Shown here one piece after another: positions 1 to 6,450 of a stretch of 8,098 nucleotides of DNA. The stretch covers positions 1 through 8,098 of the forward strand of contig CANIRI010000094.1 in assembly GCA_947469815.1 (NCBI GenBank), in the 5' to 3' direction. This DNA is from Comamonadaceae bacterium (GTDB taxonomy: Bacteria > Pseudomonadota > Gammaproteobacteria > Burkholderiales > Burkholderiaceae_C). Positions within the stretch are counted from its first letter, which is position 1. Each line of letters starts with the position of its first letter. Made by a program: the position numbers and the translations under genes. The notes beneath the pieces were generated by a model that made no database searches, had not been told where the DNA came from, and worked only from the letters and a program-made list of their open reading frames with translations.

Positions 1-410
1 ACATGCTGGAAACCATGTACGACTCCGGCGGCATCGGCTTGGCCGCGACCCAGGTGGATGTGCATGAGCGTCTGATCGTGATGGACATCTCCGAGGAGCG
101 CAATCAGCCGCTGGTGGTGGTGAATCCCGAGATTATTTGGAGCAGCGAAGCCCGCAAGCTCAATGAAGAAGGTTGCTTGTCGGTGCCGGGCGTATATGAC
201 CGGGTTGAGCGCTTTGAGTCGGTGCACGTGCAGGTTTGGGATCTGGACGGCAAGGCGCGCACCATCGAAGCGCAGGATGTGATGGCCATTTGCATCCAGC
301 ATGAGATGGATCATTTGTTGGGCAAGGTGTTCGTGGAATATCTCTCGCTGCTCAAGCGCGACCGGATCAAGAAAAAAATGCGCAAAGCCCAGCGTGAGGA
401 CGCGCATTGA
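1..410 (+). CDS. def: Peptide deformylase, 5' end missing
   Basis: Peptide deformylase is a cytoplasmic metalloenzyme that removes the N-terminal formyl group from nascent proteins. The window opens inside the gene: the reading frame is open from base 1, and about 35 N-terminal residues of the usual ~170 are missing, so the ATG at 3 is internal. All three family motifs are visible, numbered from that [11 protein letters not shown] (10-17), EEGCLSVPG (55-63, metal ligand C58) and QHEMDH (99-104), where H100 and H104 are metal ligands and E101 is catalytic. The C-terminus is a lysine/arginine-rich tail, normal for the family. The TGA stop overlaps the TTG start of fmt, so the two genes are probably translationally coupled. 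Identity is essentially certain; only the start is unseen. Confidence 0.97.
   Translation, partial: MLETMYDSGGIGLAATQVDVHERLIVMDISEERNQPLVVVNPEIIWSSEARKLNEEGCLSVPGVYDRVERFESVHVQVWDLDGKARTIEAQDVMAICIQHEMDHLLGKVFVEYLSLLKRDRIKKKMRKAQREDAH
396..409 (+). promoter_or_regulatory. Ribosome binding site fixing the TTG start of fmt
   Basis: GAGGA at 396-400 lies inside the last codons of def, six bases before the TTG at 407. It is a good Shine-Dalgarno match at good spacing. It supports the TTG start and suggests that ribosomes finishing def restart on fmt. Confidence 0.7.
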
Positions 411-1411
411 GACTGGTTTTTGCCGGAACCCCCGAGTTTGCCCGTGTCGCTTTGGCCGCCTTGCATGCGGCTGGTCACGATATCGCCCTGGTGCTGACGC
501 AGCCGGACCGCCCGGCTGGACGCGGCATGAAACTGCAGGCCTCGGCCGTCAAGGAATGGGCACTTGCGCATGGTGTGCCGGTGCAGCAGCCGCGCAGCCT
601 CAGGCTGGATGGCGCGTTCGCAGACGATGCGCGGCAGGCGCAACACGCCCTGGAGCAGGCCCAGGCGGAGGCCATGGTGGTCGCGGCCTACGGCCTGCTC
701 TTGCCACAGTGGGTGCTGGACCTGTTTGCGGCCGGGTCGGGCCTGGGTTGCATCAATATCCACGCGTCCCTGCTGCCGCGCTGGCGCGGCGCGGCCCCGA
801 TACACCGTGCCATTGAGGCGGGTGACGCGCAAACCGGTATCAGCCTCATGCAAATGGCGGCCGGGCTGGATACCGGTGACATCCTGCTCAGACGGGCTGT
901 GCCGATCACGCCTCAGGACACCACCGCCAGCTTGCACGATCGCCTGGCTGTCTTGGGCGGGGAGCTTGTTGTCGAGGGCTTGGCCTGCGCGCACCAATGG
1001 CAGCCGCAGCCGCAAAGCGCAGACGGCGTGTTGTACGCCGCCAAAGTCGACAAAGCGCAAGCCGCGCTGGATTGGCGTCTGGACGCGGCATTGCTGGCGC
1101 GGCGGGTGCGCGCTTTTAATCCGGCACCGGTGGCGCACACCGCGTGGCAAGGCGAGGCCATCAAAGTGTGGGCTGCCCACGCGCTGGCCTCTGAAGCGGC
1201 CGCACCAACGCATCCTTTTGGCACGGTGCTGCATGTGGGCGCAGACGGCATTGCGGTGTCGACCGGTAGCGGCATCCTGGTCTTGACTGAGCTGCAGCGT
1301 GCGGGTGGAAAACGCCTGGCCGTGGCCGATTTTTTGCGTGGTTTTGCAGTGGTTCCGGGCCGGTGTTTCGACCCGCCCGGCGGGTCTGCTGCGCAGCTCG
1401 TGCAGCCGTAG
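407..1411 (+). CDS. fmt: Methionyl-tRNA formyltransferase
   Basis: This enzyme formylates initiator Met-tRNA using 10-formyl-tetrahydrofolate, making the fMet-tRNA needed to start translation; Def later removes the formyl group. The protein has 334 residues, slightly longer than the ~315 of E. coli. The N-terminal formyltransferase domain (about 1-200) has FAGTPEFA at 5-12, the catalytic asparagine and histidine in INIH (N117, H119), [15 protein letters not shown] at 121-135 and the catalytic aspartate in LDTGD (D155). The C-terminal tRNA-binding domain starts near [14 protein letters not shown] (210-223). The start is [14 protein letters not shown] is the expected N-terminus, there is no ATG nearby, and GAGGA at 396-400 lies six bases upstream. 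The start overlaps the def stop as TTGA. The gene is intact with the expected partner upstream. Confidence 0.97.
   Translation: MRLVFAGTPEFARVALAALHAAGHDIALVLTQPDRPAGRGMKLQASAVKEWALAHGVPVQQPRSLRLDGAFADDARQAQHALEQAQAEAMVVAAYGLLLPQWVLDLFAAGSGLGCINIHASLLPRWRGAAPIHRAIEAGDAQTGISLMQMAAGLDTGDILLRRAVPITPQDTTASLHDRLAVLGGELVVEGLACAHQWQPQPQSADGVLYAAKVDKAQAALDWRLDAALLARRVRAFNPAPVAHTAWQGEAIKVWAAHALASEAAAPTHPFGTVLHVGADGIAVSTGSGILVLTELQRAGGKRLAVADFLRGFAVVPGRCFDPPGGSAAQLVQP
1370..1386. repeat. Perfect inverted repeat at the 3' end of fmt
   Basis: GACCCGCC (1370-1377) and GGCGGGTC (1379-1386) are exact reverse complements around a single C. In RNA this gives about seven GC-rich pairs with a three-base loop. 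It lies in the last codons of fmt, 33 bases before the azlC start. No T-run follows, so it is not an intrinsic terminator. It could stabilise the message or slow ribosomes between fmt and azlC, or be a chance product of GC-rich coding sequence. Confidence 0.5.
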
Positions 1412-1419
1412 GCGCGCCC

Positions 1420-2157
1420 ATGTTCTGGCATGCGCCGTATTACCGGCATCCCTGTTTCCGTGAGGGCGTTATCGCGCAGCTCGCTATCGCGCCGGGGGTT
1501 GCGGCCTGGGGCTTGATGACGGGTGTGGCCATGGTCAAGCTGGGGCTGGGCGTGACCGCGTCCCTGGTGATGACGCTGGTGGTGTTTGCCGGCAGCGCAC
1601 AGCTGGCGGCGATTCCGCCTTTGTTGGGCGGCGCGCCGATGTGGGTGGTGTTGGTTACGGCTTTTTGTGTGAACCTGCGCTTTGTGGTCTTCAGCGCCCA
1701 CCTGCGGCGCTACATGATGCATTTGCCGCGCTGGCACCGGCTGACCATGGGTTACCTCAGCGGCGACCTGCCGTATGTGTTGTTCATCCAGCGTTTTCCG
1801 CAACCGGCTCAGGACGCGCAAGCCCGGGTGGAACAGATGGCGTATTTGTGCGCCCTGGGCAGCACCAATTGGGCGACCTGGCTGGTGTTCAACCTCGCTG
1901 GCGTGTTGCTGGCCCAATGGATTCCCGCCAGCTGGGGATTTGGCTTTGCCGGGGTGCTGGCTTTGTCCGGGCTGCTGTGGTCTTTGGCGGATACGCGGCT
2001 GCGCTTGATCTCTGCGGCCACGGCCGGTATCGCCGCCGTGCTGGCTGCGGATTTGCCGCTCAAGCTCAATATTCTGGTGGGCATTGTGACTGCGGTGGCC
2101 TTGTGCCTGGCGTTGGAAAAGCACGTGGACCGTGTGTCGGAAGCGGACGCGCCATGA
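1420..2157 (+). CDS. azlC: AzlC-family branched-chain amino acid exporter, large subunit
   Basis: AzlC (YgaZ) proteins are inner-membrane proteins that work with a small AzlD (YgaH) partner to export branched-chain amino acids such as valine. The protein has 245 residues and is strongly hydrophobic, with likely membrane segments near 20-38, 45-68, 75-93, 150-168, 172-190 and 196-230. Family-typical stretches are the early GVAAWGLMTGVA, FAGSAQLAAIP (56-66) and NLRFVVFSAHLRR (85-97). I chose the ATG at 1420, eight bases after the fmt stop; an in-frame GTG at 1363 would add 19 arginine-rich residues encoded inside fmt and is unlikely. No clear Shine-Dalgarno precedes 1420, so expression probably depends on read-through from def-fmt. 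The stop overlaps the azlD start. The family is clear; the exact substrate is inferred. Confidence 0.9.
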   Translation: MFWHAPYYRHPCFREGVIAQLAIAPGVAAWGLMTGVAMVKLGLGVTASLVMTLVVFAGSAQLAAIPPLLGGAPMWVVLVTAFCVNLRFVVFSAHLRRYMMHLPRWHRLTMGYLSGDLPYVLFIQRFPQPAQDAQARVEQMAYLCALGSTNWATWLVFNLAGVLLAQWIPASWGFGFAGVLALSGLLWSLADTRLRLISAATAGIAAVLAADLPLKLNILVGIVTAVALCLALEKHVDRVSEADAP

Positions 2158-2552
2158 TGGACGCATGGATGGCTTGGTTCGCCGAGGCCGCGCAGTGGCT
2201 CCATGCGCAGGGCCTGGATCCGCACACCCTGTTGACCTTTGTGTTGATGGGCTTTCTGACCATGGTGGCGCGATCGTTCTTCTTTATTCCGGACGGTGAA
2301 TGGACTTTGCCGCGCTGGGCCCAACGCGGTTTGTACTACGCCCCGATTGCCGCCCTCACGGCCGTGGTGGTGCCTGAGGTGGTCTTGACCCAGGGCCAGC
2401 TCATCCAAACCTGGGAGGACGCGCGACTGCTTGCCATGGCCGCGGGTGCGGTGTATTTCTTCTGGCGCAAGGGCCAAGGCCAGGCGGTCTTGGGTACCAT
2501 CGTGGTGGGGATGGCGGTATACCTTCCGCTGCACATGGGCCTGGGCTGGTAG
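2154..2552 (+). CDS. azlD: AzlD-family small membrane subunit of the amino acid exporter
   Basis: AzlD (YgaH) is the small membrane partner of AzlC. The protein has 132 residues with four likely membrane segments (about 24-44, 59-78, 91-106 and 110-130). It has the family layout: a first helix ending in [10 protein letters not shown] (37-46), [17 protein letters not shown] (61-77), and a short helix followed by the basic RKGQGQ turn (105-110). It is somewhat longer than the usual 100-110 residues because of about 20 extra N-terminal residues containing four tryptophans and phenylalanines. The start ATG at 2154 overlaps the azlC TGA as ATGA; the next codon (2157) is also ATG, and either could be used. 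AGCGGA at 2142-2147 is a fair Shine-Dalgarno. The overlap fits equal production of the two subunits. Confidence 0.88.
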   Translation: MMDAWMAWFAEAAQWLHAQGLDPHTLLTFVLMGFLTMVARSFFFIPDGEWTLPRWAQRGLYYAPIAALTAVVVPEVVLTQGQLIQTWEDARLLAMAAGAVYFFWRKGQGQAVLGTIVVGMAVYLPLHMGLGW

Positions 2553-2592
2553 CAACTGTCCGGGGCGTTTTCAACCTCAGCATCATCCAGCC

Positions 2593-3789
2593 ATGCAAAC
2601 TTTACGTTTTTCCGACCTGTGCGCCAGCGGCCAAGTGCGCGGCAAAAGAGTCTTCATACGCGCTGATTTGAATGTGCCGCAGGACGCCAGCGGCGCCATC
2701 ACCGAAGACACGCGCATACGCGCATCGGTACCCTGTATCCGCATGGCCTTGGACGCCGGAGCTGCCGTCATGGTCACCAGCCATTTGGGTCGCCCCACAG
2801 AAGGCAGCTTCAAGCCCGAAGACTCGCTGGCGCCGGTGGCTGAGCGCCTGGGAGAACTGCTGGGCCGCACGGTTCCGGTGGTGGCGGATTGGACCCACGG
2901 CGTGGCGATTCATGCAGGCGAATTGGTCTTGCTGGAGAACTGCCGGGTCAACGTGGGCGAGAAGAAAAACAGCGAGGCCCTGGCACGCAAGATGGCCGCT
3001 TTGTGCGACATCTTTGTGCACGACGCTTTTGGTACCGCGCACCGTGCTGAAGCCAGCACCTACGGTATTGCCGAATATGCTCCGGTTGCCTGCGCTGGCC
3101 CTTTGCTGGCGGCCGAAATGGATGCGATCAGCCAGGCCCTGCTGGCGCCCAAGCGCCCACTGGTGGCGATTGTTGCGGGCTCCAAGGTGTCGACCAAACT
3201 CACCATACTCAAAAGCCTGGCGGCCAAAGTCGACCAACTCATTGTCGGTGGCGGTATTGCCAACACCTTCATGCTGGCCGCCGGATTGCCCATCGGCAAA
3301 AGTCTGGCCGAGCGGGACTTGGTGGACGAGGCCCGCGCCATCATGGACATGATGCGCGCGCGCGGTGCTGCGGTACCGATTCCCACGGACGTCGTTACGG
3401 CCAAGACGTTTGCAGCCGACGCTGCGGCCTCGACCAAGGCTGCCCACGATGTGGCGGACGATGATCTGATTCTCGACATCGGCCCCCAAACCGCTGCCAC
3501 CCTGGCGGCGCAGTTGCAGCAAGCCGGCACGATTGTTTGGAACGGCCCGGTCGGTGTTTTTGAATTTGCGGCCTTCGAGGGCGGAACCAAGGCGATCGCC
3601 CAGGCGGTTGCCGCGTCACCGGCTTTCAGCATTGCAGGAGGCGGTGACACCCTGGCCGCCATTGCCAAATACGGCATTGAAAAACAGGTGGGTTACATCT
3701 CCACCGGCGGCGGGGCATTCCTGGAGGTGCTGGAAGGCAAAACGCTTCCCGCTTTCGAGATTTTGAGCCGTCGCGCAAAGACTGTGTAA
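2593..3789 (+). CDS. pgk: Phosphoglycerate kinase
   Basis: Cytoplasmic enzyme of glycolysis and gluconeogenesis: it transfers phosphate between 1,3-bisphosphoglycerate and ADP, giving 3-phosphoglycerate and ATP. The protein has 398 residues, the normal length. The N-domain carries the signature [12 protein letters not shown] (18-29, with R23, D25 and N27 for substrate), SHLGRP (63-68), [14 protein letters not shown] (113-126) and [14 protein letters not shown] (143-156). The C-domain nucleotide site shows AGSKVSTK (195-202), WNGPVGVFE (316-324) and GGGDT (349-353). Nothing is missing. The ATG at 2593 is the only sensible start; the preceding 40 bases after azlD contain no Shine-Dalgarno, but ATCATCC lies four bases upstream of the ATG. 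It may be read from the upstream transcript or from its own promoter. No T-tailed terminator follows. Confidence 0.98.
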   Translation: MQTLRFSDLCASGQVRGKRVFIRADLNVPQDASGAITEDTRIRASVPCIRMALDAGAAVMVTSHLGRPTEGSFKPEDSLAPVAERLGELLGRTVPVVADWTHGVAIHAGELVLLENCRVNVGEKKNSEALARKMAALCDIFVHDAFGTAHRAEASTYGIAEYAPVACAGPLLAAEMDAISQALLAPKRPLVAIVAGSKVSTKLTILKSLAAKVDQLIVGGGIANTFMLAAGLPIGKSLAERDLVDEARAIMDMMRARGAAVPIPTDVVTAKTFAADAAASTKAAHDVADDDLILDIGPQTAATLAAQLQQAGTIVWNGPVGVFEFAAFEGGTKAIAQAVAASPAFSIAGGGDTLAAIAKYGIEKQVGYISTGGGAFLEVLEGKTLPAFEILSRRAKTV

Positions 3790-3794
3790 AGCCT

Positions 3795-3824
3795 TTGCGG
3801 CCTCGCCCGGCGATGTAGGACAAT
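3795..3824 (+). promoter_or_regulatory. Possible promoter of the HiPIP gene
   Basis: TTGCGG (3795-3800) and GACAAT (3819-3824) are separated by 18 bases and match the sigma-70 -35 and -10 elements moderately (TTG conserved; four of six in the -10). A start near 3831 would give a leader of about 45 bases before the ATG at 3877. It is a weak candidate read by eye; the gap has no better one. Confidence 0.25.
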
Positions 3825-3835
3825 CGGCCCCGGGC
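3805..3835. repeat. Imperfect hairpin between pgk and the HiPIP gene
   Basis: GCCCGG (3805-3810) pairs with CCGGGC (3830-3835) and CGAT (3811-3814) pairs with ATCG (3823-3826), around the loop GTAGGACA with a three-base bulge on the 3' side. No T-run follows, so it is not a normal intrinsic terminator. It may stabilise the 3' end of the pgk message, or may be incidental. It overlaps the possible HiPIP promoter. Confidence 0.35.
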
Positions 3836-3876
3836 AGCTATGGTGTTGCCAGCTACTTCTTCATGGAAAGTCAAAC

Positions 3877-4182
3877 ATGTCAAATCGTCGTGAATTCGCA
3901 GTGCAGTTGTGTTTCGGTGCCGGTGCTTTGTTGAGCGCTTCAGCTTTTGCAGCGCCCCCTCTTGTTGACGAAAAAGACCCCGCCGCCGCCGGCTTGGGTT
4001 ACAAGGCCGACGCCGCTGGCGTGGACAAAGCCAAATTCCCTAAATTCGCCGCCGGTCAAAACTGCGCCGGCTGCGCCTTGTACCAAGGTAAAGCCGGTGA
4101 CGCCGCAGGCGGCTGCCCGCTGTTTGCGGGTAAGCAGGTGTCGGCCAAGGCCTGGTGCAGCGCTTACGCCAAGAAAGCGTAA
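3877..4182 (+). CDS. High-potential iron-sulfur protein (HiPIP), Tat-exported
   Basis: HiPIPs are small periplasmic electron carriers with one [4Fe-4S] cluster cycling between the 3+ and 2+ states. They pass electrons from the cytochrome bc1 complex to oxidases or photosynthetic reaction centres. This precursor has 101 residues. An N-terminal twin-arginine signal (NRREF at 3-7, then a hydrophobic stretch to about 24) ends in ASAFA, with likely cleavage after A25 or A26; Tat export fits a cluster folded in the cytoplasm. The mature part has the family's early tyrosine in GYKADA (Y42) and the four cluster cysteines C63, C66, C80 and C94, spaced C-x2-C-x13-C-x13-C. GGAAAG at 3865-3870 is a fair ribosome site. 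A strong terminator follows, so the gene probably ends its own transcript. The redox partner is not visible here. Confidence 0.95.
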   Translation: MSNRREFAVQLCFGAGALLSASAFAAPPLVDEKDPAAAGLGYKADAAGVDKAKFPKFAAGQNCAGCALYQGKAGDAAGGCPLFAGKQVSAKAWCSAYAKKA

Positions 4183-4199
4183 TACCACCGCGCTTCCCC

Positions 4200-4228
4200 A
4201 ATGGCCTCCGCTGGAGGCCATTTTTTTT
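4200..4228 (+). terminator. Intrinsic terminator after the HiPIP gene
   Basis: AATGGCCTCC (4200-4209) and GGAGGCCATT (4213-4222) form a perfect ten-pair stem with the three-base loop GCT. With the stem's last two T's, the run is eight T's (4221-4228). This is a textbook rho-independent terminator acting on the plus strand; the other strand has no T-run. It lies 18 bases after the HiPIP stop and ends 20 bases before the helicase start. Confidence 0.93.
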
Positions 4229-4248
4229 AGCCCACATCGCTCCTACCC

Positions 4249-5499
4249 ATGCCTTTTTCCGCACTCGGCCTGTCCCCGGCGCTCAGTGCGGCCGCGCATG
4301 CTGCAGGGTTTGTCAGCGTCACGCCGATTCAGCAGGCGGCGGTTGGCGCGGTGTTGCACGGGCAGGATGTTTTGGCGATTGCCCACACCGGCTCCGGCAA
4401 AACGGCGGCCTATTTGCTGCCGCTGCTAGACCGGCTCGCAGTCCGCTCCACAGCACCCACGCGCAGGCGGCCGGTCAGGGCTTTGGTGCTGGTGCCGACC
4501 CGCGAGTTGGTGGTGCAGGTGTCCCGCCTGGCGCAGACCTGGGGGCAGGCTTTGGACTTGCGGGTGCGTGCGCTGTTTGGCGGGGTGTCGGTGAACCCCC
4601 AAATGCTGGCCTTGCGTGGCGGTGCCGACCTGGTGGTGGCGACACCGGGGCGTTTGCTGGATCTATTGGAGCGCAACGCGCTGACCATCGACGCGTTAGA
4701 CATGTTGGTGCTCGACGAGGCCGACCGCATGCTGGACGCCGGTTTTGCTGCCGAGTGGGAGCGGATTGCCGCGCAACTGCCCCAGCGCCGCCAAAACCTG
4801 TTTTTCTCGGCAACCTTCGCCCCGGCGGTGCAAAGCCTGGCCGATGCATTGCTACACGAGCCGCTGCGCATCGCGCTCGCGCGGAACGCTGCAGCGGCAC
4901 CAGCCATCAGCCACAGCGCCATCGCCGTGGACGCCGGCCTGCGCACCCGATTGCTGCGGCATTTGCTGGCGCAGTACGCGTGGGATCGGGTGCTGGTGTT
5001 CGTTGCCACCAAATTCGCAGCCGAGATCGTGGCCGATAAGTTGCGCAAGGGCGGCATAGCGGCCGAGCCCTTGCATGGCCAACTCAGCCAAGGCAAGCGC
5101 AGCCAGGTGCTGGCGGATTTTCAGGCTGCGCGCGTGGCCGTGGTGGTGGCGACCGACTTGGCCGCCCGGGGTATCGATATTGCGCAGATGCCGGTCGTCG
5201 TCCATTACGACCTGCCGCGTTCGGCTGACGATTACACCCACCGCAGCGGGCGCACCGCGCGCGCTGGTGATTCCGGTCTGGCCGTGAGTTTCGTCAGCGC
5301 CGATACCGAGGCGCATTGGCAGCTGATTTGCAAGCGCCAGGGTTTGGATGCGACCTTGGAGGTGATGGATGGGTTTGAGCCGGCGCACAGCGCCACGCCC
5401 AGGCTGCACGACCCGCAAGGTACCGGCGGCATCAAGGGCAAACGCCCCAGCAAAAAAGACAAACTGCGCGCTGCGGCAGCGAGCTCGACCCCGTCTTAA
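4249..5499 (+). CDS. DEAD-box ATP-dependent RNA helicase, RhlE-like
   Basis: DEAD-box helicases use ATP to open short RNA duplexes in ribosome assembly, RNA decay and cold adaptation. The protein has 416 residues and every core motif: Q motif (F21, TPIQ 25-28), Walker A AHTGSGKT (45-52), PTREL (83-87), GG (111-112), TPGR (132-135), DEAD (156-159), SAT (187-189), VLVFVAT (248-254), ATDLAARGID (301-310) and HRSGRTARAG (331-340). After the second RecA-like domain there is only a short basic tail (about 395-410, GIKGKRPSKKDKLRAAA), without an RNA-recognition domain, so RhlE fits better than DbpA or DeaD; the subfamily is inferred. The ATG at 4249 lies just before the expected N-terminus, with no clear Shine-Dalgarno. 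The start is 20 bases after a strong terminator, so where its transcription starts is unclear. It is convergent with rsmI. Confidence 0.93.
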   Translation: MPFSALGLSPALSAAAHAAGFVSVTPIQQAAVGAVLHGQDVLAIAHTGSGKTAAYLLPLLDRLAVRSTAPTRRRPVRALVLVPTRELVVQVSRLAQTWGQALDLRVRALFGGVSVNPQMLALRGGADLVVATPGRLLDLLERNALTIDALDMLVLDEADRMLDAGFAAEWERIAAQLPQRRQNLFFSATFAPAVQSLADALLHEPLRIALARNAAAAPAISHSAIAVDAGLRTRLLRHLLAQYAWDRVLVFVATKFAAEIVADKLRKGGIAAEPLHGQLSQGKRSQVLADFQAARVAVVVATDLAARGIDIAQMPVVVHYDLPRSADDYTHRSGRTARAGDSGLAVSFVSADTEAHWQLICKRQGLDATLEVMDGFEPAHSATPRLHDPQGTGGIKGKRPSKKDKLRAAAASSTPS

Positions 5500-5530
5500 G
5501 CCCTGCCGCTCAGAGGGCTGGCTTTTCTTT
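5499..5530 (+). terminator. Possible weak terminator of the helicase gene
   Basis: AGCCCT (5499-5504) and AGGGCT (5514-5519) form a six-pair stem with a nine-base loop, followed by GGC and an interrupted T-run (TTTTCTTT, 5523-5530). It begins at the helicase stop codon and extends into the end of the convergent rsmI gene. The short stem, large loop and broken T-run make it a weak candidate. Confidence 0.35.
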
Positions 5531-6436
5531 CAGCGCCAGGGCCCGGGCGTACAGCGCGTTCTTGGATTCCCCGCTGATTTGTGCCGCCAGCTGTACCGCA
5601 GTTTTCAAGGGCAGGTGTTCCAAGAGCAGCGCCAACACCCGGTCGTCTTGCACCGCCGCGACCGCGTTGGCTGCCGGGTGCAGCACCAGCGTGAATTCGC
5701 CGCGCAAGCGGTTGCTGTCAGCGGCCAGCCAGGTGGCCAATTCGGCAGCGGGCAGGGTGTGGATCTCTTCAAATTGCTTGGTCAATTCACGACCTACTGT
5801 CACGGCGCGTGGACCCCAAGCGGCAAGCGCCAGCGCCAAAGCCTCCATGCGGTGGGGAGCCTCCAGCAGTACCACGGCGCGCGCTTGGGCTTGCAGGATC
5901 TCCAGCGCCGCTGCGCGCTCGGCAGCCTTGGCGGGCAAAAAGCCCGCGAACACGAACCCTGGCGCTCCTGTGTCGTCAATCCCGGCGGCGCTCAGCAGCG
6001 CGGAGACGCTGCTGGCACCTGGCAGCGGGATCACCCGCAACCCCTGGTCGCGCAACTGTGCCACCAAGCGCGCGCCGGGGTCGCTGATGCCGGGTGTGCC
6101 CGCGTCGCTGACATACGCGACGCGTTGTCCTTGGCGCAAGCGCGCGGCCACTTCCTGGGCTGCTTGCATTTCGTTGTGCTGGTGTAAGGCCAGCAGTTGT
6201 GCGGCCGGTTTGTCGATGCCGTAGGCGCGCAGCAGGGTTTGCGTGTGGCGCGTGTCTTCACAGGCCACCGTATCGGCCAGTGCCAACACGTGCAGGGCCC
6301 GCAGGGTGATGTCGGCCAAATTGCCGATGGGTGTGGCCACTACATACAAGCTGCCTTGCGGATAATGCTGTGCACCGGCGGCGGACTGCGCGGCGTGCAG
6401 CACTGGGCCGTAGTCTTTGTTTGATAAAGCGCCCAT
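5510..6436 (-). CDS. rsmI: 16S rRNA (cytidine(1402)-2'-O)-methyltransferase RsmI
   Basis: RsmI 2'-O-methylates C1402 of 16S rRNA in the decoding centre using S-adenosylmethionine; RsmH modifies the same base, and together they tune start-codon choice. The protein has 308 residues. It has the tetrapyrrole-methylase fold with LYVVATPIGNLADIT (30-44), ACEDTRHT (58-65), VAYVSDAGTPGISDPG (106-121), LPGASS (138-143), FAGFLP (163-168), LEAPHR (191-196), ELTKQFEE (217-224) and RGEF (245-248), then a small C-terminal domain. The first 28 residues precede the conserved core. The ATG at 6436-6434 is supported by GAAGGA (6450-6445), eight bases upstream on this strand. That ribosome site lies inside the yraN coding sequence, and the two start codons are only two bases apart. 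The gene ends ten bases from the convergent helicase. Confidence 0.97.
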   Translation of the reverse strand: MGALSNKDYGPVLHAAQSAAGAQHYPQGSLYVVATPIGNLADITLRALHVLALADTVACEDTRHTQTLLRAYGIDKPAAQLLALHQHNEMQAAQEVAARLRQGQRVAYVSDAGTPGISDPGARLVAQLRDQGLRVIPLPGASSVSALLSAAGIDDTGAPGFVFAGFLPAKAAERAAALEILQAQARAVVLLEAPHRMEALALALAAWGPRAVTVGRELTKQFEEIHTLPAAELATWLAADSNRLRGEFTLVLHPAANAVAAVQDDRVLALLLEHLPLKTAVQLAAQISGESKNALYARALALKEKPAL

Positions 6437-6450
6437 TCATGAATTCCTTC
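6437..6450 (-). promoter_or_regulatory. Ribosome binding site of rsmI, inside yraN
   Basis: Read on the minus strand, GAAGGA (6450-6445) lies eight bases before the rsmI ATG. It falls in codons 3-4 of yraN on the other strand. A second, out-of-frame minus-strand ATG (6440-6438) lies only four bases from this site and overlaps the yraN ATG in the palindrome TCATGA; the closer spacing makes it the poorer start. Confidence 0.65.

Noticed and set aside
311..1234. Minus-strand open frame of 307 codons over def/fmt
   Set aside because: Antisense shadow of fmt; arginine- and glutamine-rich with no motif.
1363..1419. Upstream GTG start for azlC
   Set aside because: It would add 19 arginine- and cysteine-rich residues encoded in another frame of the fmt 3' end; the ATG at 1420 fits the family N-terminus.
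913..2166. Long open frame on the minus strand (417 codons) across fmt and azlC
   Set aside because: It is antisense to two well-identified genes, crosses their boundary, and its translation is low-complexity, rich in R, H, Q and P, as expected for a shadow frame in GC-rich DNA.
2602..3522. Long open frame on the minus strand (306 codons) inside pgk
   Set aside because: It is antisense to an intact phosphoglycerate kinase, and its translation shows no recognisable domain or signal; a codon-bias shadow.
4155..5039. Plus-strand open frame of 294 codons overlapping the helicase in another frame
   Set aside because: The helicase frame carries all DEAD-box motifs; the alternative frame is alanine-, glycine- and arginine-rich and has no domain.
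5369..6187. Plus-strand open frame of 272 codons antisense to rsmI
   Set aside because: Antisense to a complete rsmI with every family motif; no supporting features of its own.
6361..6366. GATAAT as a -10 element for yraN within rsmI
   Set aside because: It is a good hexamer, but no -35 lies at 16-18 bases, and it is 72 bases from the yraN start. The same holds for GATAAA at 6423-6428, which would give an almost leaderless start.
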